Positions 42,917 to 52,105 of a stretch of 64,000 nucleotides of DNA are shown piece by piece; position 1 is the first letter of the stretch, and every line of letters begins with the position of its first letter. The notes beneath the pieces are model-generated. The model searched no databases and was not told where the DNA came from. It was given only the letters and a program-made list of their open reading frames with translations. The DNA is from Candidatus Peribacteria bacterium (GTDB lineage Bacteria; Patescibacteriota; Gracilibacteria; UBA1369; UBA12463). The stretch spans positions 61,680-125,679 of the forward strand of contig CALRDN010000003.1 in assembly GCA_943354965.1 (NCBI GenBank). Reading direction: 5' to 3'. Made by a program: the position numbers and the translations under genes.

Positions 42917-43957
42917 TTATTTCTTCGTAGCAAATGGCTTCTGTGCCTTGTTCGCGAGCTGGCCACAGGCCGCCGAAATATCCTGTCCCAGGCTCACGCG
43001 CGTTGTCGCCGGTATTCCCGCCTCCTCGAGTATCTCTTGGAATCGTTTAATCGTAGCCTTTTCCGACCCCTCAATTCCCGGAATATCCGTGGCGTTATAG
43101 GGAATTAAATTTACATGACAGAGCATTCCCTTCACGAGTTTTGCCAATTGTTTCGCGCATTTTTCCGTGTCATTAATTCCGCGAAGCATAACATACTCAA
43201 AAGAAATTCTCCTCTTTGTCTTGTCCACGTAATATCGGATAGCATCCATGAGGTCATCAAGCTTGTACCTAAGCGCAATCGGCATAATCTCCTGACGAAG
43301 TTCTTGCGTGGGTGCATGGAGTGAGAGCGCGAGATTTACTTGGAACGGCTCATCCGCAAACTGTCTGATTTTTTCTACCATACCAGCGGTCGAGACAGTT
43401 ATTTTCCGTGCACCGAGGCCAATATATTCCGGATCCATCAGTACTTTGAGCGATTTCATAAGATTGTCATAATTTCTGAATGGCTCTCCGATGCCCATAT
43501 AAACGACATGATTCACTTCTGCCTTTTGCCTCCTTAAATATCGTGAAAAAAATATTACCTGATCGGCCATCTCTTCCCATGTCAGGCTTCGCTTAAATGT
43601 TAGCGTACCCGATGCGCAGAATTTACATTTCAACGGACAGCCAACCTCCGAAGAAATACAGACTGTTCTTCGGCCATCCTTGAATTGCATCAGGACGCCC
43701 TCGATCGTATTATCATCCGGAAGCTTGAAAAGAATTTTTAATGTTGAACCGTCTCCGGACATCTCTTGTGCCGTCGGCGTGACCGTGGAAATCTGAAGAT
43801 TTTCTGACAGAAGTTTTTTTAGTGGTTTTGGAATCGTGGTAATATCGTCGAATGATTCTACGCCCTCCTGATATATGGCATGCGCAATCTGCTTCGCGCG
43901 AAATGCGGGAATTTCATGTTTTTGACAGAAGTCGGTAAGTTGTTCGAGGGTGAGCAT
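42917..43957 (-). CDS. rlmN: Dual-specificity rRNA/tRNA adenine-C2 methyltransferase
   Basis: Radical-SAM enzyme methylating A2503 of 23S rRNA and A37 of some tRNAs. 346 residues from ATG 43957 (a TTG at 43981 extends it by 8). Signature: CISSEVGCPLKCKFCASG with the CxxxCxxC cluster motif, HVVYMGIGEPFRNYDNLMKS, ITVSTAGMV, NLALSLHAPTQELRQEIMPI, HVNLIPYNA and a C-terminal GQDISAACGQL that carries the methyl-accepting Cys. All catalytic Cys present. Confidence 0.96.
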   Translation of the reverse strand: MLTLEQLTDFCQKHEIPAFRAKQIAHAIYQEGVESFDDITTIPKPLKKLLSENLQISTVTPTAQEMSGDGSTLKILFKLPDDNTIEGVLMQFKDGRRTVCISSEVGCPLKCKFCASGTLTFKRSLTWEEMADQVIFFSRYLRRQKAEVNHVVYMGIGEPFRNYDNLMKSLKVLMDPEYIGLGARKITVSTAGMVEKIRQFADEPFQVNLALSLHAPTQELRQEIMPIALRYKLDDLMDAIRYYVDKTKRRISFEYVMLRGINDTEKCAKQLAKLVKGMLCHVNLIPYNATDIPGIEGSEKATIKRFQEILEEAGIPATTRVSLGQDISAACGQLANKAQKPFATKK

Positions 43958-44076
43958 GGTTGAAGTATCTAAGTGTACCAAGGCGTAGCAGCAGTAAGCG
44001 CCATTGCTTCAGGATGCATATTTTAACCATTTTCCCTCCTTGCGTCAATGGATCTCCTCCGATGACCCCATTTTAC

Positions 44077-45321
44077 CTATTTCGGCTTCCGATACCCAAT
44101 AACTACCTGATCCACTGCATATTTTTCCGACTGACGATTGGGCGATACAAGCAGCTTCCAATGCACAGGATCCACCTCCTCATTCTCTATTAACGTATTA
44201 TGAACGATTCGCTCGTGCGGCTTACAGAGTGGCTTAATGAAATTTGGGTCGTGGGTTTCAGCTTTAGATAAATGGTCCGTGAGACTGAAGCGCCGAGTAT
44301 GATGGAAAATTTCGGCCGGCGCGGCACAATCGTTGAAAGCGCAAAGACCATCATATTGCCTCAAAACTATCCTCCGCACCAAGGCTGGAATATGGCGCGA
44401 TGTGGGCATTTCTTCCTCTGTCTTACTTTTTTGTAGATTTATTTTCTGTACATTTGTTTTTTGTATATCCGGCTCTTCCTTTTTCTCAATATGATGCAAA
44501 AACTCCACCATCACCTCTTCCCATGTAATTAACTCTTTTCTATCTTTTTCCAACTTCTGGCGGAAGAGTCGCATTTTTGCGGCGATCTTGCGATTGAGAG
44601 AGAAGGTAAATGTCTCGCGTTCGTAGGCGAGCTGATCGAATTTTGAGAGTGATGAGTAATTTGTAGGCTGCTCGTTACCCTTTGAAATAATTTGACCTGG
44701 AATTTGACAACTACTACTTTCCCTATTGTATTCTGGAATTTCGGCGCCGAAACTTTCAGCTTCATTTTTACCACTTTTTTCTATAATGGATGATTGCAAC
44801 ATATAACTCTGCTGAGTCAATTGCCCAAAAGGCTGATTATGTTGAATAGACTCGCTCTCGGTATCAACAATCGACCCCTGCAATCTGCGATATTGCTGAG
44901 CCGTAAAATCACGCAGGTAGAGAGCAAGCGCTTGATTTGATATGTTCTCCAATTTTTCAATCCATTCTTTCTGATTTTCAACTGTCAGCCACGCTGTAAC
45001 CATCCTAATTTTCGACCATCCTATACTCCCTCTATACAATAATTTCCTCACGAGTGAAAAATCTTTCAACTGTCGATCGAGTCTCAGCACCTCCGTCACG
45101 ATATCTCGACTGATACCGCCGAGCTTTGCGGCAAAATCATAGGTCGAGTAGAGGCCGCGACCAAGATAGGCCTGACGACGCTCAACGAGCGGCAACAAGC
45201 CAATAAACTGACGCCGGGATTTGAGGGCGAGTAAGCCAATTTTTTGACACTGTGCGTAAAGCTCCCGTGCGGTGAGATCCTCGGGGTCTGTCGTGTCGTG
45301 TTGCGCGGTATTATGAAACAT
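44077..45321 (-). CDS. HNH endonuclease domain protein
   Basis: 414 residues. Long helical N-terminal region with many charged residues (DUF222-like in style), a low-complexity Gln/Ser/Asn section (~160-220), and a C-terminal HNH-type domain (about 325-385): RRIVLRQYDGLCAFNDCAAPAEIFHHTRRFSL, then DPNFIKPLCKPHERIVHN. The ligand pattern C..C..HH..C..H fits a zinc-containing HNH fold. Such stand-alone proteins may be nucleases of mobile or immune origin, or have unknown roles. ATG 45321; no R-M or toxin partner adjacent. Confidence 0.75.
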   Translation of the reverse strand: MFHNTAQHDTTDPEDLTARELYAQCQKIGLLALKSRRQFIGLLPLVERRQAYLGRGLYSTYDFAAKLGGISRDIVTEVLRLDRQLKDFSLVRKLLYRGSIGWSKIRMVTAWLTVENQKEWIEKLENISNQALALYLRDFTAQQYRRLQGSIVDTESESIQHNQPFGQLTQQSYMLQSSIIEKSGKNEAESFGAEIPEYNRESSSCQIPGQIISKGNEQPTNYSSLSKFDQLAYERETFTFSLNRKIAAKMRLFRQKLEKDRKELITWEEVMVEFLHHIEKKEEPDIQKTNVQKINLQKSKTEEEMPTSRHIPALVRRIVLRQYDGLCAFNDCAAPAEIFHHTRRFSLTDHLSKAETHDPNFIKPLCKPHERIVHNTLIENEEVDPVHWKLLVSPNRQSEKYAVDQVVIGYRKPK

Positions 45322-45699
45322 GAGTCGATACGTTATAGAATACGTGTCGACCCGTGCGATGATGCGGGAATTTTCCGGAGTTGTGCCAGCATTGGTGCCG
45401 TGCTTGGGTATATTATATCAAATTTGAGGATTTCTTCAAGTGACATAATCATACTTTGTCGCTTATTTAAGCCAACATAACACATTCTCCCCTGTGATGC
45501 AATTTACGTTTTCCTGACATGGTTCTGACACAGTTACCACTCAACTCTGACACAGCTACCACTCAACTCTGACACAGTTACCACTCAACTCTGACATATT
45601 TCTGACACTTTCGTCACCTCAACTCCGTCTTGCCGCAACTTGCAATGCCCCCTTAATCCTATTACAGTGATGAGGCTATAAAACTATACTTTGAACCTT
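45322..45699. other. Intergenic region HNH gene to alaS
   Basis: About 380 bp holding the 22-bp tandem repeats (45524-45596) and an alaS promoter TTACAG (45662-45667), 17-bp spacer, TATACT (45685-45690), 9 bp before the alaS ATG. Confidence 0.5.
45524..45596 (+). repeat. Three 22-bp tandem repeats
   Basis: Units at 45524-45545, 45546-45567 and 45568-45589, plus a partial TCTGACA. Unit begins TCTGACACAG and ends CCACTCAAC; the second unit differs by one base. Confidence 0.9.
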
Positions 45700-47889
45700 A
45701 TGAAATCCCTGACCGCCAACCAGCTCCGCAAGCGATATATTGACTTTTTCGTGACACGATTCGAACACGCACAGATTCCGAGCAGCTCTGTTATACCTGA
45801 AAATGATCCAACGGTTTTATTCACTACGGCGGGAATGCATCCTCTGGTTCCATATTTGATGGGTGAACCACATCCGAGTGGCAAACGGCTGGTAGATGCG
45901 CAAAAATGCATACGAACCGATGATATTGATGAGGTCGGTGACGCCTCCCACTGCACCTTTTTCGAGATGATGGGCAACTGGTCGCTGGGGGATTATTTCA
46001 AGGCAGAGGCAATCGAGATGAGCTATGATTTCCTGACGGGTACTGAAGAAAATCTCGGACTTGGACTCGACCCTAAACGTCTCTGTGTGACTGTTTTCCG
46101 TGGCGATAAGGACGCGCCGAAGGACGAAGAGTCCATCAATCACTGGAAAAAGCAATTTGCGAAGGCGAATATGACTATTACGGAGGGTATTCCTGGCGAA
46201 GATGAGCCATCGCAGGAGGCGGATGGTCCGCGTGTTTATGCCTATGAGAAAAAGAAAAACTGGTGGGGTCCGGCTGGTCAAACTGGCCCGTGTGGTCCTG
46301 ATACCGAGATGTTTTATCTGGTAAGGCCAGATTTAGAACATGATGGAAAATTTGGACCAAAATGTCATCCAAACTGTGACTGCGGAAGATTCGTGGAGAT
46401 CTGGAATGATGTTTTTATGCAGTATCAAAAAACAGCTGAGGGGAAGTTCGAGCCACTGGCGCAACAAAATGTGGATACGGGACTCGGACTCGAGCGCGTG
46501 GCAGGAATTCTTCAGGGAAAAAGCAGTATTTACGAGACGGAGATTTTCGTAAAAGCGAGAGAGCAAATTGAAAATGCTATCAAGGAAAGTGCGGCGGAAC
46601 ATGGAGGCGGTGCCCAAAATACCGCAGAACAAGAGACCAAATTCTACCGTGTCATCCTCGACCACCTTCGTGCTGCAACCTTTATGATCGGCGATCCCGC
46701 AAGCCTTTCCCCTTCTAATACCGATCAGGGATATATTCTCAGGAGACTCATTCGTCGTGCCGTGAGATGCGGAACGCAATTGGGAATTCAGGAAAATTTC
46801 ACGGCGCTTGTCGCCGACTCCTATATCGATGTCTACAAAGATGCCTATCCGGAGCTCACCACCAATCGAGATCGCATTCACAAAGAGCTCGACCGTGAGG
46901 AAACGAGATTCAGAGAGACCCTCATCAAGGGCGAAAAAGAATTTCAGAAACAAGTTGAACCACTTATTGGTCATGCATTTTTTGGACATCCGAACTGGTT
47001 ACTCTCGCTTCTTCAGTGGGTGAATATTATTAAACAAATCTTCGATACGGACGATACGGAGGTAGCGGCGATTGCCGCTTTCACCGGCCATAAAATGAAA
47101 GACGTGCAGATGATTATTCGTGGAGTTGGAGTTTATAAAGACATTCCCGAAGGAGAAAAAATCATGAAACTTTCAGAACTTTTTTCTGAAGATGAGTTGA
47201 AAAAACTTTCCGCTTTTGGTGAACGATTAGATAAGCGCGCGTTTCAATTTTCCGGAAAAAGAGCCTTTTATTTTTATGAAACCTTTGGTTTTCCAAAAGA
47301 ACTTATCAAGGAAATGTTGAGCGAACATGAGTTACAACTCGAAGAGCCTTCATTCGATGTCGCTTTCAAGGCCCATCAGGAGTTATCGCGCGCGGGTGCG
47401 GAGCAGAAGTTCTCGGGTGGACTGGCGGATCATTCTGAAGAATGTACCATGCTTCACACGGCAACCCATCTCGTCCATCAAGCGCTCAGGGACGTTCTTG
47501 GCACGCACGTCTACCAAAAAGGAAGCAATATTACTCGCGAGCGAATGCGATTTGATTTTTCTCATACGGAAAAAATGACACCGGATCAACTTGCGACAGT
47601 AGAGAAGATGGTAAACGATGTTATTGCAAAAGATCTACCCGTTCATTTCGAGATTCTCGATGTGGAAGAGGCGAAAAAACGTGGAGCCATCGGCGTTTTT
47701 GACGATAAGTACGCATCACTTGGAAATAAAGTGAAAGTGTATTTCATGGGCGATTACTCCAAGGAAGTCTGCGGTGGCCCACATGTCGAACACACGGGAA
47801 CTCTCAAGTCATTCAAGATCACCAAAGAAGAGGCGGTGAGTGATGGTGTGCGAAGAATTAAGGCTGTGGTTTGGGGGTTGCAGAGTTAG
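45700..47889 (+). CDS. alaS: Alanyl-tRNA synthetase, short form with an insertion
   Basis: Charges tRNA-Ala. 729 residues from ATG 45700 (a TTG at 45691 adds three). Catalytic class II domain: FFVTRFEHAQIPSSSVIPENDPTVLFTTAGMHPLVPYLMG, HCTFFEMMGNWSLGDYFK, GPAGQTGPCGPDTEMFY and VDTGLGLERVA. Editing domain: HTATHLVHQALRDVLG and CGGPHVEHTG supply the zinc ligands. The protein stops there, lacking the C-Ala domain of ~870-residue enzymes. Between the tRNA-binding helices and FSGKRAFYFYETFGFP there are ~100 residues (about 415-512) I cannot match to normal AlaRS. Leaderless promoter upstream. Confidence 0.95.
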   Translation: MKSLTANQLRKRYIDFFVTRFEHAQIPSSSVIPENDPTVLFTTAGMHPLVPYLMGEPHPSGKRLVDAQKCIRTDDIDEVGDASHCTFFEMMGNWSLGDYFKAEAIEMSYDFLTGTEENLGLGLDPKRLCVTVFRGDKDAPKDEESINHWKKQFAKANMTITEGIPGEDEPSQEADGPRVYAYEKKKNWWGPAGQTGPCGPDTEMFYLVRPDLEHDGKFGPKCHPNCDCGRFVEIWNDVFMQYQKTAEGKFEPLAQQNVDTGLGLERVAGILQGKSSIYETEIFVKAREQIENAIKESAAEHGGGAQNTAEQETKFYRVILDHLRAATFMIGDPASLSPSNTDQGYILRRLIRRAVRCGTQLGIQENFTALVADSYIDVYKDAYPELTTNRDRIHKELDREETRFRETLIKGEKEFQKQVEPLIGHAFFGHPNWLLSLLQWVNIIKQIFDTDDTEVAAIAAFTGHKMKDVQMIIRGVGVYKDIPEGEKIMKLSELFSEDELKKLSAFGERLDKRAFQFSGKRAFYFYETFGFPKELIKEMLSEHELQLEEPSFDVAFKAHQELSRAGAEQKFSGGLADHSEECTMLHTATHLVHQALRDVLGTHVYQKGSNITRERMRFDFSHTEKMTPDQLATVEKMVNDVIAKDLPVHFEILDVEEAKKRGAIGVFDDKYASLGNKVKVYFMGDYSKEVCGGPHVEHTGTLKSFKITKEEAVSDGVRRIKAVVWGLQS

Positions 47890-47894
47890 AAAAA

Positions 47895-47927
47895 CATATC
47901 CGTCCTCGCGGAATGCGGACGGATGTG
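47895..47927 (+). terminator. Hairpin after alaS
   Basis: CATATCCGTCC pairs with GGACGGATGTG (11 bp with one G-T). No U-run follows, so termination efficiency is uncertain. Confidence 0.45.
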
Positions 47928-47967
47928 CGCTGCGAGTGGTAGTGTCGATTTTTCGACTTATTTTAGC

Positions 47968-48624
47968 TTAGTTCTTACGTGAAAGCGGACTTACGAGTGC
48001 CCTTTCTCGATCTTCTAGCTCCCAAGCGAGATTATCCAGAACTCGTCCGACGTTTTGCCAAAAATATGCATCCCCCATGGTGTGTCCGGACCGATCTATT
48101 TTCGTTATTCCATCAAAAAATCGATTAGGATCAGCACCCAAGGATTGTCTTGAATATGAACCTCGATGGCTCATGCAAAATTTTGACCAATGTGCGCTTG
48201 TAAATATCTCATTAAAAAGTTCGAGTGCCCATCGAGTTATTTCTTCAAATCTTTGGTCAGTGTTGAAGTCGATAGCCGCCCTCTCTCGTATCTCTTCGTC
48301 TCCCAATTCATCACCTCCATTTATTTGTCTATAATACTCTTTCATAAAATCCTTGAGAGCCATCACTCCATCGCTACTCCTCTCTAACTTTTCCAATGCG
48401 GCTATACTATCGCAGTCCTTCGTTGCTCGGTGAACGGATATTTGCGTACCCCTTACTACGCTACCAACCGTCATCATTATAGCCTGATGATCTAAAAATC
48501 TATCTCTAACATTTACCTGACTCGGATCTACAAGACGAGCCCGTAGGCGCGTAGGATCATGCGGCGACATCGGCGAAAGCTTGAGCGCACTGAGATGATC
48601 GGTATTTAATCTTGAAGTGCTCAA
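47968..48624 (-). CDS. Hypothetical protein, 218 residues
   Basis: Soluble, charged, no signal peptide, family not recognised. The N-terminal 40 residues look extended (LKLSPMSPHDPTRLRARLVDPSQVNVRDRF). The middle contains helices with many acidic residues (DELGDEEIRERAAIDFNTDQRFEEITRWALELFNEIF). The C-terminal part has RSGHTMGDAYFWQNVGRVLDNLAWELEDRE. ATG at 48624. Converges with alaS and sits upstream of a tRNA on the same strand. Confidence 0.5.
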   Translation of the reverse strand: MSTSRLNTDHLSALKLSPMSPHDPTRLRARLVDPSQVNVRDRFLDHQAIMMTVGSVVRGTQISVHRATKDCDSIAALEKLERSSDGVMALKDFMKEYYRQINGGDELGDEEIRERAAIDFNTDQRFEEITRWALELFNEIFTSAHWSKFCMSHRGSYSRQSLGADPNRFFDGITKIDRSGHTMGDAYFWQNVGRVLDNLAWELEDRERALVSPLSRKN

Positions 48625-48710
48625 GGCGAGTTCGGTTTATTTATTCTTCACTTTTCATCTTAAACATATCGTTTTTTTATGTCAAACTCAAAGTTTTCTT
48701 TTGAAAAATA

Positions 48711-48785
48711 TGGTGCCCTCGGTAGGAATCGAACCTACATCTATCCCTTAGGACGGGACTATTCTATCCGTTGAACTACGGGGGC
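48711..48785 (-). tRNA. tRNA-Arg(CCU)
   Basis: Minus-strand cloverleaf: anticodon loop GTCCTAA (anticodon CCT, reads AGG), anticodon stem GTCCC/GGGAT, T-arm GTAGG-TTCGATT-CCTAC, encoded CCA (48711-48713). The acceptor stem GCCCCCG/CGAGGGC has one C-A mismatch at pair 5-68. Confidence 0.95.
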
Positions 48786-48823
48786 GCGGGTGTTTATGCG
48801 AACTTTTGGTGCGGATTCGTGGA

Positions 48824-49468
48824 CTATTTTACGTTGAGTACTACGTATTCTGTCTTTTCCTGTGGAAGGGCGGCCTTGTTGGCGATTGCGAATACATCCT
48901 TTCGCTCAGGATTTGAGCCGGAAAGTTTCAAGAGATTTTCGATGCCGGCGTATGATGTTTTCTCGCCTTCTGCAAAGAAGTTCATTGGGATGACGATACG
49001 TGGCTCAATATCTTCGATAACCTCGTGTGCTTTCTTGGCGTCGAGTGTGTCATTCCCTCCGGCTGGGACAAAAAGAATATCTACGTCGCCGATTTTTTCA
49101 ATCATCTCGTCGGGGATGGTGTGACCGATCGAACCAAGGTGGCAGATTCTCAGCTCCTCAAAATTCATAAGGAAGATTGTCGTTTTTGCTGATTTTTCTC
49201 CTTTCTTTTCCTCTCCACTCTTTGGCTGTGTCCATGCCTGAATACCCCGCATGGCGACTTCTTTCACCTCATACTCTCCCGGAAGGTCGAATACTACCGG
49301 CTCACCCGCGACAGGCAGAAGCTTTTCTGCTCCGACGAGACTTACTAAAACAATATCTGCTTTTAATTTTTCAGGTGTAAATCCCTTATCGCTAAACGGG
49401 TCAACGACGATCGTTGCCTTCTTCCCCTTAATCGTAAAGCAGGAATGTCCGTGCCAAGTAATGTCCAT
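48824..49468 (-). CDS. Metallo-beta-lactamase-fold hydrolase (UlaG/YtkL-like)
   Basis: 214 residues. Start ITWHGHSCFTIKGKKATIVVDPFSD matches the UlaG/L-ascorbate-lactonase-like branch; further: ICHLGSIGHTIPDEMIEKIGDVDILFVPAGGNDTLDAKKAHEVIEDIEPRIVIPMNFFAEG. The classical HxHxDH is replaced by WHGHSCF, and His in LGSIGH plus Asp in DTLDA are other likely ligands, as in this branch. Substrate unknown. ATG 49468; the tRNA-Arg gene follows downstream on the same strand. Confidence 0.85.
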   Translation of the reverse strand: MDITWHGHSCFTIKGKKATIVVDPFSDKGFTPEKLKADIVLVSLVGAEKLLPVAGEPVVFDLPGEYEVKEVAMRGIQAWTQPKSGEEKKGEKSAKTTIFLMNFEELRICHLGSIGHTIPDEMIEKIGDVDILFVPAGGNDTLDAKKAHEVIEDIEPRIVIPMNFFAEGEKTSYAGIENLLKLSGSNPERKDVFAIANKAALPQEKTEYVVLNVK

Positions 49469-49887
49469 ATGGTTGATTGGTTAGAGATGGGTTTCGGTGC
49501 TCGCGGGGATTATGCTAGCTGAATTTGGGGATTGAGACAAGGGGTCATATATCGTAGGATATCACTTCGGCGGGCCGTCGTATCCTCTTCCTAGGTACTT
49601 TTGAAAGGATATCAATTTGATAGCAATTTAGTATCAAAATGCTATGGGTTTGTATATCGTAGGATATTACTTCAAAAGTAGGATAAGAGAGGTACCAAAA
49701 AGTACACCAATGAATATCCCCCAAGGGACTATTCTGCTGAACTGCCCCTGCTGAGGCGCAGATGATATCACTTCATCCTGCATGACCTCGAAAATTTCCC
49801 ATCAAAAATGCACTTCTACCTCTCTATCTTGCTATTTTACGTCGCTCTCATTAGTATTACCTTACTTTTTCCTGATATTTTTCTGAC
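49469..49887. other. Repeat-filled intergenic region before proA
   Basis: 420 bp with a solo right end of the MITE-like repeat (49549-49568), full copy C (49596-49680), a degraded 29-bp hairpin element (49717-49746) and GATATCACTT-like words (49763). proA lacks an obvious ribosome binding site. Confidence 0.6.
49596..49680. repeat. 85-bp MITE-like repeat, copy C
   Basis: TACTTTTGAAAGGATATC at the left; right end reads TTCAAAAGTA, a perfect 10-bp terminal inverted repeat. Interior nearly identical to copies A and B except for an AAT in the central loop and a short change near the right end. Confidence 0.85.
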
Positions 49888-51123
49888 ATGGATGCATTAC
49901 GTTCAAAGCTGGCGGAGGAGGTTTTGGCCACAAAGGAGGCATCACGGACATTGGCGCAGTTGACTACTCATGAGAAAAATATTCTGTTGAGTATGTTCGT
50001 CGAAGAGCTTCGGCGGTCGGCGAATGATATTGTGAAGGCGAATGAGGAGGATCTGAAACTTGCGACGAAGAATCATGATCGTTTGCGATTTGATCACGGG
50101 CGGTTGGAGATGTCTATACGAGAAGTTGAACAAATTATGACATTGAAAGATTTTGTAGGAGAAGTTATCGAGGAAACGCGCAGGCCAAATGGATTGAAGT
50201 TGGAGCGGGTGCGGGTGCCGTTGGGGGTGATATTAATGATTTATGAGGCGAGGCCAAATGTGACGATTGATGCGACTGTTTTGGCATTGAAGAGCGGCAA
50301 CGCGGTGATTTTGAAGGGAGGATCGGAGGCGATTCATACCAATCGAGCTATTGTGAGTGCGATTCATACGGCGCTGCGGCTGGCTGGCGAGCAGATGGAA
50401 GGTGTCGACGAACATGCGGTGACATTTATTGATTCGACGGATCGAGAAGTTACCAGTGAACTTTTACAGATGCGCGGAGCGATTGATGTGGTCATTCCTC
50501 GCGGAGGAAAAGGGCTTATAGATATGGTGAAACAGGAGTCGCGAATTCCGGTGATTGAGACAGGTGCGTCGGTGGTGCATATGTATATCGATGAGTTTGC
50601 GAATCTGGATATGGCGAGGGATCTGGCGGTAAATGCCAAAACGCGAAGGGTCGGCGTATGCAATGCTCTCGATGTTTTGCTTGTTCATGAGAACGTTGCG
50701 GAGAAATTTTTCCCAATGTTGAGTGAAGGTTTGAAAAAAAGTAGCGAAGAGAGAAAACATCCTGAAGTTATTGTGAATCGCGATGGTGATTTTGATACGG
50801 AGTTTTTGGACTATGCGCTTACGACCCATGTCGTTTCGTCGCTTGATGATGCCATTGCGCATATTGATGAGCATAGCCTGAATCACTCGGAGTGTATCGT
50901 GACGGAAAGTGAAAAAAATGCTGAATTATTTCTGACACGAGTGGATAGCGCTTGTGTGTACTGGAACGCTTCTACCCAGTTCACCGATGGCGCTCAGTTC
51001 GGACTCGGGGCGGAGATTGGCATCGCAACGCAAAAATTACACGTTCGCGGCCCGTTCGCCCTCGATGGTCTCACTACCTACAAGTGGAAGATCCGTGGTA
51101 ATGGCCAGACGCGGCCGCAGTAG
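49888..51123 (+). CDS. proA: Glutamate-5-semialdehyde dehydrogenase
   Basis: Reduces glutamyl-5-phosphate to the semialdehyde with NADPH, second proline step. 411 residues. Family segments: LRSKLAEEVLATKEASRTLAQL, PLGVILMIYEARPNVTIDATVLALKSGNAVILKGGSEAIHTN, DVVIPRGGKGLIDMV, and KTRRVGVCNALDVLLVHENVA, whose VCNALD Cys is the catalytic residue (the family usually has VCNAxE/D). The ending FGLGAEIGIATQKLHVRGPFALDGLTTYKWKIRGNGQTRP is characteristic. nnrD follows after 45 bp. Confidence 0.96.
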   Translation: MDALRSKLAEEVLATKEASRTLAQLTTHEKNILLSMFVEELRRSANDIVKANEEDLKLATKNHDRLRFDHGRLEMSIREVEQIMTLKDFVGEVIEETRRPNGLKLERVRVPLGVILMIYEARPNVTIDATVLALKSGNAVILKGGSEAIHTNRAIVSAIHTALRLAGEQMEGVDEHAVTFIDSTDREVTSELLQMRGAIDVVIPRGGKGLIDMVKQESRIPVIETGASVVHMYIDEFANLDMARDLAVNAKTRRVGVCNALDVLLVHENVAEKFFPMLSEGLKKSSEERKHPEVIVNRDGDFDTEFLDYALTTHVVSSLDDAIAHIDEHSLNHSECIVTESEKNAELFLTRVDSACVYWNASTQFTDGAQFGLGAEIGIATQKLHVRGPFALDGLTTYKWKIRGNGQTRPQ

Positions 51124-51168
51124 TGGGCACGCATCCCGTTTTCTTATTTTACATATTACCAACCTCTC

Positions 51169-52047
51169 ATGACCGACATCATCACCAAATCGATTGCCGT
51201 ATCGCATTTTCCTCAACGAAAAGAATCGTCGCACAAGGGCGACAACGGGAGAGTAATGATTCTTGGTGGCAGCATCGACTATCATGGCGCGCCGATTTTA
51301 TCGGCTCTGGGGGCGCATAAAAGTGGCGCTGATTTAGTATACCTCATGGTTCCGGATTGTAATTTTCAAATTACGCGCGCCATGTATCCTGATTTTATTG
51401 TGAGAACGTATCCTGGAAATTATTTTACACCCGAGGCGATTCCTGCCGTGCTGGCACTGTCAAAAACCTGTGATGCGATATTGATTGGGCCGGGAATGGG
51501 AGAGACTCCTGAGACTCAAGCGGCACTCGATCTCCTCATTCCTCAACTCACCATTCCTACTGTTTTGGATTCCGTTGCAATCATGTCCGTGCGACGTATC
51601 CATGATTTTCCGCTGAATCAGGACATTATTATTACGCCGCATTTAAATGAGTTCCAAAAACTTACTGATAAAGCTTTTATTGAGCGCGATGAAGATATGC
51701 TTCAAGAAAAAAAACTACGCTACTGCCAGAACCTCGCGCTCGATTTGCAAATTTCCATCTTGCTCAAGGGAGTTACCGATCTCGTCGTCTCTACCAAGGG
51801 CTACAGCATGCTGAATAAAACGGGCAATGCCGGAATGACCGTTGGGGGAAGTGGTGATGTGCTGGGTGGCTTTCTCGTGGGTTTAATTGCCCGAGGCGTT
51901 CCATGTTTCGAGGCGGCACAGTGCGCCATTTATTTATTTGGCGTATGTGGAGATCGTTTGAAAAAAACTCGAGGATATACTTTTTCCGCTACCGATCTGG
52001 CGAATGAACTGCCATTTGTTTTGCAAAAATATGTTACGTTTTCCTGA
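51169..52047 (+). CDS. nnrD: ADP-dependent NAD(P)H-hydrate dehydratase
   Basis: Repairs hydrated NAD(P)H. 292 residues, only the dehydratase (carbohydrate-kinase-like) domain; the NnrE epimerase half of the fused bacterial form is absent. Motifs: RVMILGGSIDYHGAPILSALGAHKSGADLVYL, DAILIGPGMGETPETQ, TVLDSVAI, ITPHLNEFQKL and TGNAGMTVGGSGDVLGGFLVGLIARG (the ATP/ADP-binding GSGDVL). Confidence 0.93.
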   Translation: MTDIITKSIAVSHFPQRKESSHKGDNGRVMILGGSIDYHGAPILSALGAHKSGADLVYLMVPDCNFQITRAMYPDFIVRTYPGNYFTPEAIPAVLALSKTCDAILIGPGMGETPETQAALDLLIPQLTIPTVLDSVAIMSVRRIHDFPLNQDIIITPHLNEFQKLTDKAFIERDEDMLQEKKLRYCQNLALDLQISILLKGVTDLVVSTKGYSMLNKTGNAGMTVGGSGDVLGGFLVGLIARGVPCFEAAQCAIYLFGVCGDRLKKTRGYTFSATDLANELPFVLQKYVTFS

Positions 52048-52105
52048 TTTGCTGTATAGTGGGGCGTGGCTGTGAAAAATTACTTCGTGCCATAATCCTC
52101 AAATC

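Noticed and set aside
45524..45596. CRISPR array
   Set aside because: Units are contiguous with no spacers; no cas genes in the window.
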